A stretch of 16,964 nucleotides of DNA from Pseudomonadota bacterium (GCA_015486445.1 WFRT01000051.1:1-16964), one strand, 5' to 3'. Shown: positions 1-6,927, numbered from the stretch's first letter. Notes: generated from the sequence alone by a model not told the origin. Numbers and translations are program-made.

Positions 1-1253
1 CCCGGGTCTTCATTACGGGGGTTGTCGGTCGTGATCATGACATAGTCGGCCCGGGCCGCGGCCCGGGCCATTCGGGGCCGTTTGCTGCGGTCGCGGTCAC
101 CGCCGCAGCCGAAAAGCACGACAAGTTTCCGGTGGGGCAGTTCGCGCAGGGTGCGGATAACCTTGGCCAGGGCGTCATCGGTGTGGGCGTAGTCGACCAG
201 GGCCAGGGCCCGGTTCGGGAAACTGACCGCCTGGAGCCGGCCCGGCACCCCCCGGGTATCACGCAGGGCCTTAGCAATTGTCGACCACCCAACTTTCAGC
301 AGCCGGGCGGCCAGGACCGCGGCGGCCAGGTTTTCGGCGTTGTAAGCCCCGACCAGGGGCAGAAAAAACCTTTTCGCCGCATGCCGGCCGGTAAGTTGAC
401 AGACTTGGCCGGAGAGAGCGCTCCGAACGATCCTCAACTCCCAGTTGCCCACCCGGTGACGCCGGCTGAAAACCTGGGGCCGGCAGCGGTAAAACTGGCG
501 CCGGAGACGCCGGCCGTAGGCATCGTCTCCATTGACAACCATCCGGCCGCCGGGAGCCAGGCAGTCGGCAAACAGGCGCCGCTTGGCCAGAAAATAGTTT
601 TCCATGTCGTGGTGGTAGTCGAGATGGTCGCCGCTTAAATTGGTAAACACCGCGACCTTAAACCGGGTCCGCCCCAGGCGGTGCTGGGCCAGGGCATGGC
701 TCGAAACTTCGAGCACCGCCCGGCGGCAGCCGTTGGCCACCATCCCGGCAAACAACTCCTGCAGAACGAAGGGATCGGGCGTGGTGCGCGCGGCCGGGAT
801 GAAGCCGACTCCGCAGTCGTAGCCGACGGTGCCGAGCAGGCCGACCCGGTCTCTGGACCCGGCCAGTATGTCACGCAGCAGGAAGGCGGTTGTGGTCTTG
901 CCGTTGGTTCCGGTGATTCCGATAAGTTCGAGTTTCGCGGCGGGAAAACCGTACATCACCGCGGCCGCGATCCCGGCGGCGGCATAGGCGTCGTGCACCC
1001 TGATCCCGGTGACCCCGGCCGGGAGATCCAAGTCGCGTTCGCTGATTACCGCCCGGGCCCCGGCCGCCAGGGCCCGGTCCAGGTAACGATGACCGTCGTC
1101 GTCGGCCCCACAGATGGCGATAAAGATATAACCCGGCTTGATTTTCCGGGAATCGTTGGCGGCGCCGGCGATCGGAAAGTCGCTCTCCCCCCGGACCGCG
1201 TCCACCAACGCTCCCAGTTCTTCAAGATAGTCTTTCAGCCGAGGCAATTTCAT
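1..1253 (-). CDS. murE: UDP-N-acetylmuramoyl-tripeptide synthetase (partial, 3' end off the window)
   Basis: This is the cytoplasmic Mur ligase that uses ATP to add the third stem-peptide residue to UDP-MurNAc-L-Ala-D-Glu in peptidoglycan synthesis. The window holds 417 codons; family members are near 490-500 residues, so roughly the last 80 are missing. Visible motifs are the N-terminal NDSR (33-36), the ATP-binding GTNGKTTT (116-123), a DYH...AK segment of the type that carries the carbamylated lysine, and DNPR at 410-413 next to the edge. DNPR is the family signature for meso-diaminopimelate rather than lysine. The chosen ATG at 1253 gives the usual N-terminal domain length and has AGGGAG just upstream. 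No ftsI-like gene precedes it, which is the usual neighbour in division/wall clusters; a tRNA and terminator do. I see no clear promoter between that terminator and the start. Confidence 0.96.
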   Translation of the reverse strand, partial: MKLPRLKDYLEELGALVDAVRGESDFPIAGAANDSRKIKPGYIFIAICGADDDGHRYLDRALAAGARAVISERDLDLPAGVTGIRVHDAYAAAGIAAAVMYGFPAAKLELIGITGTNGKTTTAFLLRDILAGSRDRVGLLGTVGYDCGVGFIPAARTTPDPFVLQELFAGMVANGCRRAVLEVSSHALAQHRLGRTRFKVAVFTNLSGDHLDYHHDMENYFLAKRRLFADCLAPGGRMVVNGDDAYGRRLRRQFYRCRPQVFSRRHRVGNWELRIVRSALSGQVCQLTGRHAAKRFFLPLVGAYNAENLAAAVLAARLLKVGWSTIAKALRDTRGVPGRLQAVSFPNRALALVDYAHTDDALAKVIRTLRELPHRKLVVLFGCGGDRDRSKRPRMARAAARADYVMITTDNPRNEDP

Positions 1254-1331
1254 CACTCCCTGTCTTTTGCCGGGCCGCCGCCAGGACCGCCATTGACCTT
1301 CGCCCGGCCCCCTGCCCCCGGTCTTTAAACC

Positions 1332-1366
1332 AAAAAAGGCGCCCTCGGGTTCCGGGGCGCCTTTTT
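1332..1366 (-). terminator. Rho-independent terminator after tRNA-Phe
   Basis: A 7-bp GC-only stem (1338-1344 with 1355-1361) and a 10-nt loop are flanked by A and T runs, so it can act on both strands. On the minus strand it lies 20 bp past the tRNA 3' end and ends in a T run at 1332-1337. It separates tRNA-Phe from murE. Confidence 0.75.
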
Positions 1367-1386
1367 CTGACCTGGGGCAAAAAAGC

Positions 1387-1462
1387 TGGTGCCGAGGGAC
1401 GGAATCGAACCGCCGACACGGGGATTTTCAGTCCCCTGCTCTACCGACTGAGCTACCTCGGC
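1387..1462 (-). tRNA. tRNA-Phe (anticodon GAA)
   Basis: Read on the minus strand, a 76-nt cloverleaf is complete. The acceptor stem pairs GCCGAGG with CCTCGGC, the D arm is GCTC/GAGC, and the anticodon stem pairs GGGGA with TCCCC around the loop CTGAAAA. The anticodon GAA lies at 1427-1429. The T arm pairs GGCGG with CCGTC (one G-T pair) around TTCGATT. The discriminator is A and CCA is encoded (1387-1389). It supplies phenylalanine for UUU/UUC codons. It stands alone, with its own promoter upstream and terminator downstream. Confidence 0.98.
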
Positions 1463-1477
1463 CAACCAAGCGCGCGC

Positions 1478-1507
1478 TAAATATCCCGAAACCGCCTGCT
1501 TTGTCAA
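1478..1507 (-). promoter_or_regulatory. Promoter of tRNA-Phe
   Basis: On the minus strand there is a perfect -35 TTGACA (1507-1502), an 18-bp spacer and a -10-like TATTTA (1483-1478). The next bases are GCGCGCG (1477-1471), a GC-rich discriminator. That arrangement is typical of stable-RNA promoters repressed by ppGpp/DksA. The -10 is weak (three of six), so the exact -10 is uncertain. Confidence 0.55.
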
Positions 1508-1557
1508 GATATTTTTGCCGCTTTCAGCCGGTTTCCAAACGCTCTTCGGGTCCCGTT

Positions 1558-2505
1558 TCAGTCCTTCCGTCTCGATCTGAGCCGGTAAATCCGCTTGCCC
1601 GAAGGCAGATGTCCGACCGCCACGCAATAGACCTCTCCGCCGCGCTCGAGATAGGCGCTCAACTCCTCGCCTTTCTCTTCGAAAAGTTCGAACAGGGGCT
1701 GCAGGTTGTCCCTGAACTCATCGGTAAAAGCGATGATCAGGGCCCGGGTTTCGGAAAAGTTGGCATCGTCGCCAACCAGGGCATGGGTCACTGCGAAGGT
1801 GATGGAGTCCTTGATGACCCCGTGGAACTCGTAGCCGTTCTGAAAATTGACCTCGAAGAAATTGTAGCCATGGGGCCTGATCTGGGGGGGGCAGAGCAGG
1901 GTGAAGGCCGGATTCTGTTCCTGGGCATGAGCCTTGAGCTGAGCCGGCGGAAAACGTCTTTCCAGACTCAGGGAAAGTTCCCGGTAAATGAACTCGGCGA
2001 CATGGTGCTGGGCGTACGGCCGGCTCTGGTCGTCGTTGCAGTAGAGTTCCAGGGCTCCCTGCTCGTGATCGAAGTAGATGACCCCGCCGCGGGCTTCGGA
2101 AGCAATCCGGGAAAGCTGCATCCGGGCGTTGCCGAGAATGCCGTCGGCAACGTGCTCGATCAGGCTGGCAAGCCGGGGCAGGCCGGAAGCGTCCATCCGG
2201 TAACGGCGGACGTAGTCAACCGCGCCGCAGTGAGGACCATGGCAAAGAATCACGGCCGGGCGGCGGCTGGGACTGAAAACCACGTTGCCGGCGGAAGAAA
2301 AAACCCTGACGTTGCCGAGCTGGTCCAGCAGGTTGCGCAGGGCCCCGTTGCGCTGGTCGGCACAGAGATAGAGATCGAACAGCTTGTCCCGGCGGTCCAG
2401 CCCCATCGCCGCGATAAACCTCCGGGTCCGGCTGAAAGCCTCGTCCGGTTCGATATCCGCCAGATAAATCTCTTCCAGGGTTGCCCAGCTCAACTCGATA
2501 TCCAT
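1558..2505 (-). CDS. Uncharacterised protein with a degenerate beta-carbonic-anhydrase-like N-terminal region
   Basis: This 315-residue soluble protein is not one I can name. No signal peptide or membrane segment is visible. Residues 48-98 follow the order of beta-carbonic anhydrase landmarks: C-x-D-x-R (C48, D50, R52), then SAGNVV (71-76, compare RNAGN), then CHGPHCGAVDY (88-98, compare GHxxCGAV). In true enzymes Cys, His and Cys bind zinc, with His-x-x-Cys spacing. Here the candidates are C48, H89 or H92, and C93, so the His spacing is off by one (H89-x-x-x-C93), and the first-to-last Cys distance is about 45 instead of 55-60. Residues 100-315 are unrecognised and end in a basic RLRSRRKD. 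The ATG at 2505 has GAGGTG five bases upstream. The gene stands alone between tRNA-Phe and ssb. It could be a real divergent enzyme, a non-catalytic relative or chance similarity. Confidence 0.8.
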   Translation of the reverse strand: MDIELSWATLEEIYLADIEPDEAFSRTRRFIAAMGLDRRDKLFDLYLCADQRNGALRNLLDQLGNVRVFSSAGNVVFSPSRRPAVILCHGPHCGAVDYVRRYRMDASGLPRLASLIEHVADGILGNARMQLSRIASEARGGVIYFDHEQGALELYCNDDQSRPYAQHHVAEFIYRELSLSLERRFPPAQLKAHAQEQNPAFTLLCPPQIRPHGYNFFEVNFQNGYEFHGVIKDSITFAVTHALVGDDANFSETRALIIAFTDEFRDNLQPLFELFEEKGEELSAYLERGGEVYCVAVGHLPSGKRIYRLRSRRKD

Positions 2506-2617
2506 CTTTCACCTCGGGAGCAAAAACCACCAGCAAAACCGTTCTTCCGCCCTCTCCCTGAAAGAGGGGAGATAGAATTTAGCTGAATAGTTACTAAACA
2601 AAGAACGAAAAAGTTGT

Positions 2618-2659
2618 AAAAAGATCCGGCCGGGCCGCGGCTGCCGGGGCCCGGCCGGA
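2618..2659 (-). terminator. Rho-independent terminator after ssb
   Basis: A perfect 12-bp stem pairs 2625-2636 with 2648-2659 around an 11-nt loop. On the minus strand it starts 11 bp past the ssb stop codon and is followed by ATCTTTTT (T run at 2622-2618). It should end the ssb transcript before the next gene. Confidence 0.85.
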
Positions 2660-2670
2660 GAAGAATCGAA

Positions 2671-3135
2671 TCAGAAAGGAATATCGTCCGGAGCGGAGTC
2701 GGGAATCGACGCGGAGCCGTAGGCGGGGGAACTCGGCGACGGGCCCCCGGCCGCCTTGCGGGTCTCAGAGCCGGCTCCCTGCCCCTGGCCCTGGTAACCG
2801 CCGCCCCCGTCGCGGCTGCCCAGCATCTGCATGGTCTGGGCCACGATCTCGGTGGTATAACGCTTGATTCCCTCCTGCTCCCAGGACCGGGTCTGGATAC
2901 GGCCCTCGAGATAGATCAACTTGCCCTTGTGCAGCCACTTGGCACAGATTTCGGCCAGCTTGCCAAAGGCGATCACCCGGTGCCACTCGGTCCGTTCCTC
3001 GCGCTGGCCGTCTTTCACCCAAGTATCGGTGGTCGCCATCGTAAAGGTGGTAAAGGGTGCCCCGCTGCTGCCGTATTTCATTTCCGGGTCACCGCCCAGA
3101 TGCCCCACCAGGATTACTTTGTTAACGCCTGCCAT
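2671..3135 (-). CDS. ssb: Single-stranded DNA-binding protein
   Basis: This protein coats single-stranded DNA during replication, recombination and repair, normally as a tetramer. The 154-residue length is typical. Residues 1-107 form the OB fold, opening with NKVILVGHLGGDPE and containing the conserved TEWHRVIAFGKLAE segment. A Gly/Gln/Ser/Pro-rich flexible linker (about 112-145) follows. The protein ends in the acidic tip DDIPF, which docks partner proteins such as exonuclease I and PriA. The ATG at 3135 has AGGAGG upstream at good spacing. The gene is monocistronic here, read away from the dehydrogenase gene and closed by a strong terminator. It is not next to rpsF/rpsR, where ssb is often found in other bacteria. 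Confidence 0.97.
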   Translation of the reverse strand: MAGVNKVILVGHLGGDPEMKYGSSGAPFTTFTMATTDTWVKDGQREERTEWHRVIAFGKLAEICAKWLHKGKLIYLEGRIQTRSWEQEGIKRYTTEIVAQTMQMLGSRDGGGGYQGQGQGAGSETRKAAGGPSPSSPAYGSASIPDSAPDDIPF

Positions 3136-3245
3136 ACTCGCCTCCTCGCCGCTAAACGGTTAAAAACAGTAATTGTTGCCAGAATCTTCTTCACCCACCC
3201 AGCCTTCCCGCACAAACCCGGAAAAAGAGATTAGGTATCGCTCTT

Positions 3246-3274
3246 TTCATACGACTTTTCGCAGGCTTAATCAA
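3246..3274 (-). promoter_or_regulatory. Candidate ssb promoter
   Basis: On the minus strand, TTGATT (3274-3269), a 17-bp spacer and TATGAA (3251-3246) match the -35 and -10 consensus at four of six positions each. It would give a leader of about 105 nt before ssb. Confidence 0.4.
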
Positions 3275-3428
3275 GCATGATTTTCCCCCGGCGGCAACCG
3301 TCACCCACCCGGTTCGGATTTTGCATTCCCGGTCTCCAGGCCATGCCTCTTACACCGAAAGCAAAAGTAGAACCTATGCCAACTGCCGGTTCCTCTTTCC
3401 GGCCGAAAAAAGCGGGTGGACAACAGTA

Positions 3429-3457
3429 TTGTGTTTTTTGTCGCAATCTGGTAGAAA
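3429..3457 (+). promoter_or_regulatory. Candidate promoter of the 3-hydroxyacyl-CoA dehydrogenase gene
   Basis: TTGTGT (3429-3434), a 17-bp spacer and TAGAAA (3452-3457), preceded by TGG. The -10 resembles that proposed for rpmB (TAGAGA, also preceded by TGG). The leader would be about 85 nt and would contain the paired CGGAACCAT repeats. Confidence 0.4.
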
Positions 3458-3490
3458 TCAACCTCTTTTTCATCAAAACTAAACTCCGAC

Positions 3491-3519
3491 CGGAACCATA
3501 TCGGATCCGTCGGAACCAT
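3491..3519 (+). repeat. Paired 9-bp direct repeat, possible operator
   Basis: CGGAACCAT occurs at 3491-3499 and 3511-3519. The 20-bp period is close to two helical turns, which would put both copies on the same DNA face. They lie between the candidate promoter and the ribosome site of the dehydrogenase gene, a suitable place for a repressor. The regulatory role is inference. Confidence 0.35.
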
Positions 3520-3549
3520 TCATCGCAGCAACAAGCCAAGGAGAAGAAA

Positions 3550-4680
3550 ATGAGCCAAAGCAAAACTGTCGGCGTCGTAGGTTTCGGCGTCATGGGCGCC
3601 GCCATCGCCATCAACGCGGCCGGAGCCGGCTACCGGGTAATCTACAAGGAACTCAACGACGAACTGGTCAAAAGCATGTATGAACGCTGGGTCGAAAAAC
3701 CTCTGGGCAAAAGGGTGGCCAAAGGCAAGATGACCCAGGAGCAGATGGATGAGATCTGCGGCCGCATCAGCGGCACCAGCGATTACGCCGGCCTGGCCGA
3801 GTGCGACCTGGTGATCGAGGCGGCAATCGAGAAGATGGATCTCAAAATCGAGGTCTTTGCCGAACTCTCGAAGGCCTGCCGGGCGGACGCCATCCTGGTC
3901 AGCAACACCTCGACCTTCCTGATTGAAAAGCTGATGGCCAAGGTCGACAACCAGGCCCGGACCGCCGGGCTCCACTACTTCTTCCCGGCCAATGTCAACC
4001 GCCTGGTCGAGGTCATCCGCCAGCGGGCCACAGCGGACGAGACCTACAACGCGCTGATGGATTTCGCCGCCAGAAACAAAAAGGTGGCAATCACCGTCAA
4101 GGATTTCCCGGGCTTTGCCATCAACCCGATCTTTATTGCCAGCTACATGGTCTTGGACAGTTTCTACGGCGACGACTACAATGTCGCCACCCTGGAAAGC
4201 ATCTCGCAGGAAGCCCTGGGGCTCAAATTCGGCATCATGTGGGTCCAGAACGGCTCCGGTCTCGGGACCTGCTATCATGCCGGATGTTCGATGCAGGAGT
4301 ACCTGAGAGATGCCGACACCGGCTACCCGGTGATGTGCGAGCAGCTCAAGAAGCAGTTTGAAAGTGGCCAGCCCTGGAACCTCGAAGACGGTCCCGTCAA
4401 CCAGGATGCGGCCGCCCGGGCCAGGGTCAAAGACCGCCTTCTCGGAGCAATCTTTGCCATCGCCACCCACCTGATCGAACACGACGTGGTCAGCCCCGAC
4501 GACCTCGAACTCGGCATCCGCACCGCGCTGGCCTGGCCCAAAGGCCCGCTGACCCTGATGAACGAGCTGGGCATGGAAGAAAGCGCCCGCCTGGTCAAGG
4601 TGGCGGTTGAGGCCGGGGATTTCAAACTGCCGAAAAAATTTGCCGCAGGCGACCTGAACCCCTGGCCGCTTAAAGGCTGA
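3550..4680 (+). CDS. 3-hydroxyacyl-CoA dehydrogenase (NAD-dependent), single-enzyme form with two C-terminal domains
   Basis: This enzyme family oxidises a 3-hydroxyacyl-CoA to the 3-oxoacyl-CoA with NAD in beta-oxidation or the reverse step in acyl-CoA synthesis. The protein is 376 residues, longer than simple members near 280, because two C-terminal helical domains follow the Rossmann domain. The NAD loop is GFGVMG (11-16). The catalytic pair is H142 and E154 with the family's 12-residue spacing, supported by S118 (SNTS) and N192 (DFPGFAIN). The usual HFFNP is HYFFPA here and N192 is followed by P rather than R, so it is not a close FadB relative. The second C-terminal domain is seen around 298-345. 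The ATG at 3550 has AAGGAG upstream. The gene is monocistronic; no thiolase, enoyl-CoA hydratase or acyl-CoA dehydrogenase is nearby, so its substrate cannot be read from context. Confidence 0.9.
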   Translation: MSQSKTVGVVGFGVMGAAIAINAAGAGYRVIYKELNDELVKSMYERWVEKPLGKRVAKGKMTQEQMDEICGRISGTSDYAGLAECDLVIEAAIEKMDLKIEVFAELSKACRADAILVSNTSTFLIEKLMAKVDNQARTAGLHYFFPANVNRLVEVIRQRATADETYNALMDFAARNKKVAITVKDFPGFAINPIFIASYMVLDSFYGDDYNVATLESISQEALGLKFGIMWVQNGSGLGTCYHAGCSMQEYLRDADTGYPVMCEQLKKQFESGQPWNLEDGPVNQDAAARARVKDRLLGAIFAIATHLIEHDVVSPDDLELGIRTALAWPKGPLTLMNELGMEESARLVKVAVEAGDFKLPKKFAAGDLNPWPLKG

Positions 4681-4722
4681 TTCCGGCTCTATCCGACCCT
4701 GCGGCCGGTATCGCCGGCCAAC

Positions 4723-4763
4723 CACAAAAAAGGCGGGGAACAACATTCCCCGCCTTTTTTGTG
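4723..4763. terminator. Bidirectional rho-independent terminator between convergent genes
   Basis: A perfect 18-bp stem pairs 4723-4740 with 4746-4763 around the loop CAACA. The GGCGGGGAA core is flanked by six A and six T, so a U run follows the hairpin on either strand. It lies 42 bp after the dehydrogenase stop and 5 bp from the kinase-like stop, and serves both genes. Confidence 0.9.
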
Positions 4764-4768
4764 CGTCT

Positions 4769-6469
4769 TTAGCAAAGCGGCGTCGGACCGGAACGTTTCC
4801 GTTCCCGTTTCTTCTTCTTGCGCGCAACAATCTCCCGGGCCAGTTCCATGATCTCGCGAAAGGGATGGTGTACCTGGGTGGTGTTGATCGTAATGATGGT
4901 GTCGGTGATGGTGCCGTAGCGGGTCGGATCGCCGCTTTCACTCAAATGGTGCGAGATGATATCACGCAACTCGGTTTCGGTGCCCATCAGGATATGGCGT
5001 TCATCGGTCGCGGCAATGTCACTGATCCGGGGCCGCTTCCGGGTGCGGATAAAATGCTGGGCCCCGAGACTGGCGGCCCGCATGGCATGACCGCTGTCCC
5101 AGCCCAACCCTTTGAGACCAATAAAAATTCCGGCGAAGGTATCACCGGCCCCCAGGGTCGAGACCAGTTCATCGAGGTAATCGTCACCACAGATAATGCG
5201 ACGATCGGCAAAACGGACCCGGAACTCGTCGCCCTCGGGCATCCGGGCCTTGCGCCAGAAAATTTCGGCCCGTTTCGGGGTCAGGCGCTCGGTATAGCGC
5301 ACCCCCTTGCTGCCGTCGGTCAATAGCAGACGGCCGCCCCGGGTTTCCTCGCCCCGGCGGCCCCGGTTCATGATCCGGACCAGTTGGCTGCAGGTCTGGT
5401 CGACGCCCTTGCGCCGGACCACCCCGCTCAAAAGTTCGAGCTCGTCGGTGTTGAGAATCAGGTACTGCACAAAAGGAATCACGGCATCGTTTAAAAATTC
5501 TTCACGGCTGCCCAGAAAGCTTTCCCGGACCGATGAATAGTAACGGTTCGCCACCAGGGTGTCGATGCAGTTGAACAGGGTCCTGGTCGGGCAGAGAAAG
5601 GTGGTCACCTCGCTGGCATAGGCGGTCTGCAGAATGCGGCAGGCAAGACGCATCTCCTCGGGATTGGTCAGGGAGTTGATCACCAGGCGGGTGCGGACGA
5701 AGTTTTCGTCCTTGCGCAACCGGTATTCGAGATCGAAATAGCGCCGGGCCAGGTGCTCGACCGGGATGATCTCCTCGTTGGTGCGGTTGGAAAGTACGAT
5801 GCGGTCAAATACCCGGTCGTTGTCGCGCAGGGAAAGCACGTAACTGATCCGCGGCAGCAGGTGCTCGACATGAACCTCGGAGAGGCTGCCGATGGCGACC
5901 TGGTGACTTTCGTAAAACTCCTTGACCAGCTTGAACTTGGGGTTTTTGACATCGAAAAAGAAAAGGTGCTCGAACTCGATATCGCGGCTCGCCTCCCGGC
6001 ATTCGGCGGAATCGTAAAGCACCCGGATAGCCTCAATCAGGTTGCGGTTGTTGCCGCCCAGCTTCACCCGGCCGGGCCGGGCCAGCTCGACTACGGTGAT
6101 ATCATCCTCGCCGCTGATAATTTCGGGAAAAACCTGTTTAAGCTCTGCGACCACCTCGCTTTTAGATCCGGCACAGAGCCTGCAGTCCTCGTGTTCCCGG
6201 TGCTTGCCGCCGAAAACCATCGCGTAGTATGGTTTGTCGTTGACCTCGTGCAGTTCGCAGGCAGCCATCGGATTGATCCAGAGGGGCTCGTCGTGGTCTT
6301 CAATCCGGCAGCAGAAAACGGTGCCGGCCGGCAGCAGGATTTTATCCCCGATCTGGATCAGGTCGTTCCTGACCGCCTGCCTGATTTCATCCAGCGTCGG
6401 TTCGACCATGTAGTCGAAAACCGGGATCCCTCCGAGAAAGATAAAGCGGCTCCGATCTGCGGCTGTCAT
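4769..6469 (-). CDS. PfkB/ribokinase-superfamily kinase-like protein with long N- and C-terminal extensions
   Basis: The C-terminal half has the marks of a PfkB-fold sugar kinase: an NxxE magnesium motif (NTDE, 340-343), TDGSKGV (385-391), and the anion-hole/catalytic GAGDTFAG (440-447, catalytic D443). A GGNN stretch near 138-141 may be the sugar-binding region. An HVE at 200-202 is reminiscent of the HxE motif of ADP-dependent glucokinases and phosphofructokinases, which are also larger than bacterial PfkB proteins. At 566 residues it is still far longer than ribokinases (about 300). Residues 1-130 are unrecognised and contain C53, C54, C71, C96 and C99, the last two as HEDCRLC, which might bind metal. 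The tail (548-559) is strongly basic, RARKKKKRERKR-like. The ATG at 6469 has AGGAG nine bases upstream. It is monocistronic and divergent from rpmB. The substrate is unknown. Confidence 0.85.
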   Translation of the reverse strand: MTAADRSRFIFLGGIPVFDYMVEPTLDEIRQAVRNDLIQIGDKILLPAGTVFCCRIEDHDEPLWINPMAACELHEVNDKPYYAMVFGGKHREHEDCRLCAGSKSEVVAELKQVFPEIISGEDDITVVELARPGRVKLGGNNRNLIEAIRVLYDSAECREASRDIEFEHLFFFDVKNPKFKLVKEFYESHQVAIGSLSEVHVEHLLPRISYVLSLRDNDRVFDRIVLSNRTNEEIIPVEHLARRYFDLEYRLRKDENFVRTRLVINSLTNPEEMRLACRILQTAYASEVTTFLCPTRTLFNCIDTLVANRYYSSVRESFLGSREEFLNDAVIPFVQYLILNTDELELLSGVVRRKGVDQTCSQLVRIMNRGRRGEETRGGRLLLTDGSKGVRYTERLTPKRAEIFWRKARMPEGDEFRVRFADRRIICGDDYLDELVSTLGAGDTFAGIFIGLKGLGWDSGHAMRAASLGAQHFIRTRKRPRISDIAATDERHILMGTETELRDIISHHLSESGDPTRYGTITDTIITINTTQVHHPFREIMELAREIVARKKKKRERKRSGPTPLC

Positions 6470-6519
6470 GCCAACTTCTCCTGTGAGCTTGAAAAACCTT
6501 GAAAGAAAATGAAAACTGC

Positions 6520-6549
6520 TTGATTTTTGCCCGCCGGCTGTGGTAGAGA
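6520..6549 (+). promoter_or_regulatory. Candidate rpmB promoter
   Basis: TTGATT (6520-6525), an 18-bp spacer and TAGAGA (6544-6549), with TGG just before the -10 box. The leader would be about 100 nt. It lies in the 182-bp gap between the divergent kinase-like gene and rpmB. Confidence 0.45.
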
Positions 6550-6651
6550 GCGCACCCGGTCAGGCGGGTGGAAGAGAGTCCGGCGGCCGTAAACTTTCAG
6601 TAACGACTATCTTTACTATCTTTACAATATATAGAAAAATGGAGAAACATC

Positions 6652-6837
6652 ATGGCCAGGGTTTGTGATATCTGCGGCAAGAAGCCGCTTGTCGGTAACA
6701 ATGTCAGCCACGCCCACAACAAAACCAAGAAAATCTGGCGGCCCAACCTGCAGGAAGTACGGACCGTCATCAACGGGCAGAAACGCCGGGTCAAGGTCTG
6801 CACCCGCTGCATCCGTTCGGGCGCGATAACCAAGTAA
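6652..6837 (+). CDS. rpmB: 50S ribosomal protein L28, zinc-binding form
   Basis: L28 is a small protein of the large ribosomal subunit. The 61-residue length and the N-terminal MARVCDICGKKP...GNNVSHAHNKTK pattern are characteristic. Four cysteines in two CxxC pairs (C5/C8 and C50/C53) make this the zinc-ribbon form; many bacteria have paralogues that lack these cysteines and are induced when zinc is scarce. No second copy is in the window. The ATG at 6652 has GGAG eight bases upstream. rpmG, a frequent partner of rpmB, is absent; the gene is followed directly by a terminator. Confidence 0.97.
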   Translation: MARVCDICGKKPLVGNNVSHAHNKTKKIWRPNLQEVRTVINGQKRRVKVCTRCIRSGAITK

Positions 6838-6889
6838 TTTTTTCTTTTCGTCGCCGGCCGCAGGTTTCGGGCCGGGACCACGCCACGAT

Positions 6890-6927
6890 ACCGGCCGCGC
6901 CTGCTCCAGGCCCGGCCGGTTTCTTTT
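6890..6927 (+). terminator. Rho-independent terminator after rpmB
   Basis: A 13-bp stem with one mismatch pairs 6890-6902 with 6908-6920 around a 5-nt loop, followed by TTCTTTT. It lies about 50 bp past the rpmB stop. There is no T run on the minus side, so it is directed at rpmB and not at the convergent rel gene. Confidence 0.65.

Larger units (their letters stand above)
3136..3549. other. 414-bp divergent intergenic region between ssb and the dehydrogenase gene
   Basis: I see no convincing gene here. The dehydrogenase frame stays open upstream to an ATG at 3277, but that stretch has no family similarity and no ribosome site. The region holds one candidate promoter for each flanking gene. 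It also holds a 9-bp direct repeat, CGGAACCAT, at 3491-3499 and 3511-3519, exactly 20 bp apart. Confidence 0.6.

Noticed and set aside
2550..2568. Small hairpin CCCTCT/AGAGGG upstream of the gene starting at 2505
   Set aside because: Only 6 bp, with no T run and no riboswitch-like context.
1501..2586. 361-codon plus-strand open frame antisense to the carbonic-anhydrase-like gene
   Set aside because: No ribosome site or recognisable motif; the minus-strand reading has a good start, ribosome site and family-like motifs.
3277..3549. In-frame N-terminal extension of the dehydrogenase to an ATG at 3277
   Set aside because: The added 91 residues have no family similarity, the Rossmann fold begins right after the ATG at 3550, and that ATG has the AAGGAG site.
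3520..4941. 473-codon open frame antisense to the dehydrogenase gene
   Set aside because: It is a shadow of the GC-rich codon use of the real gene, has no motif and crosses the terminator.
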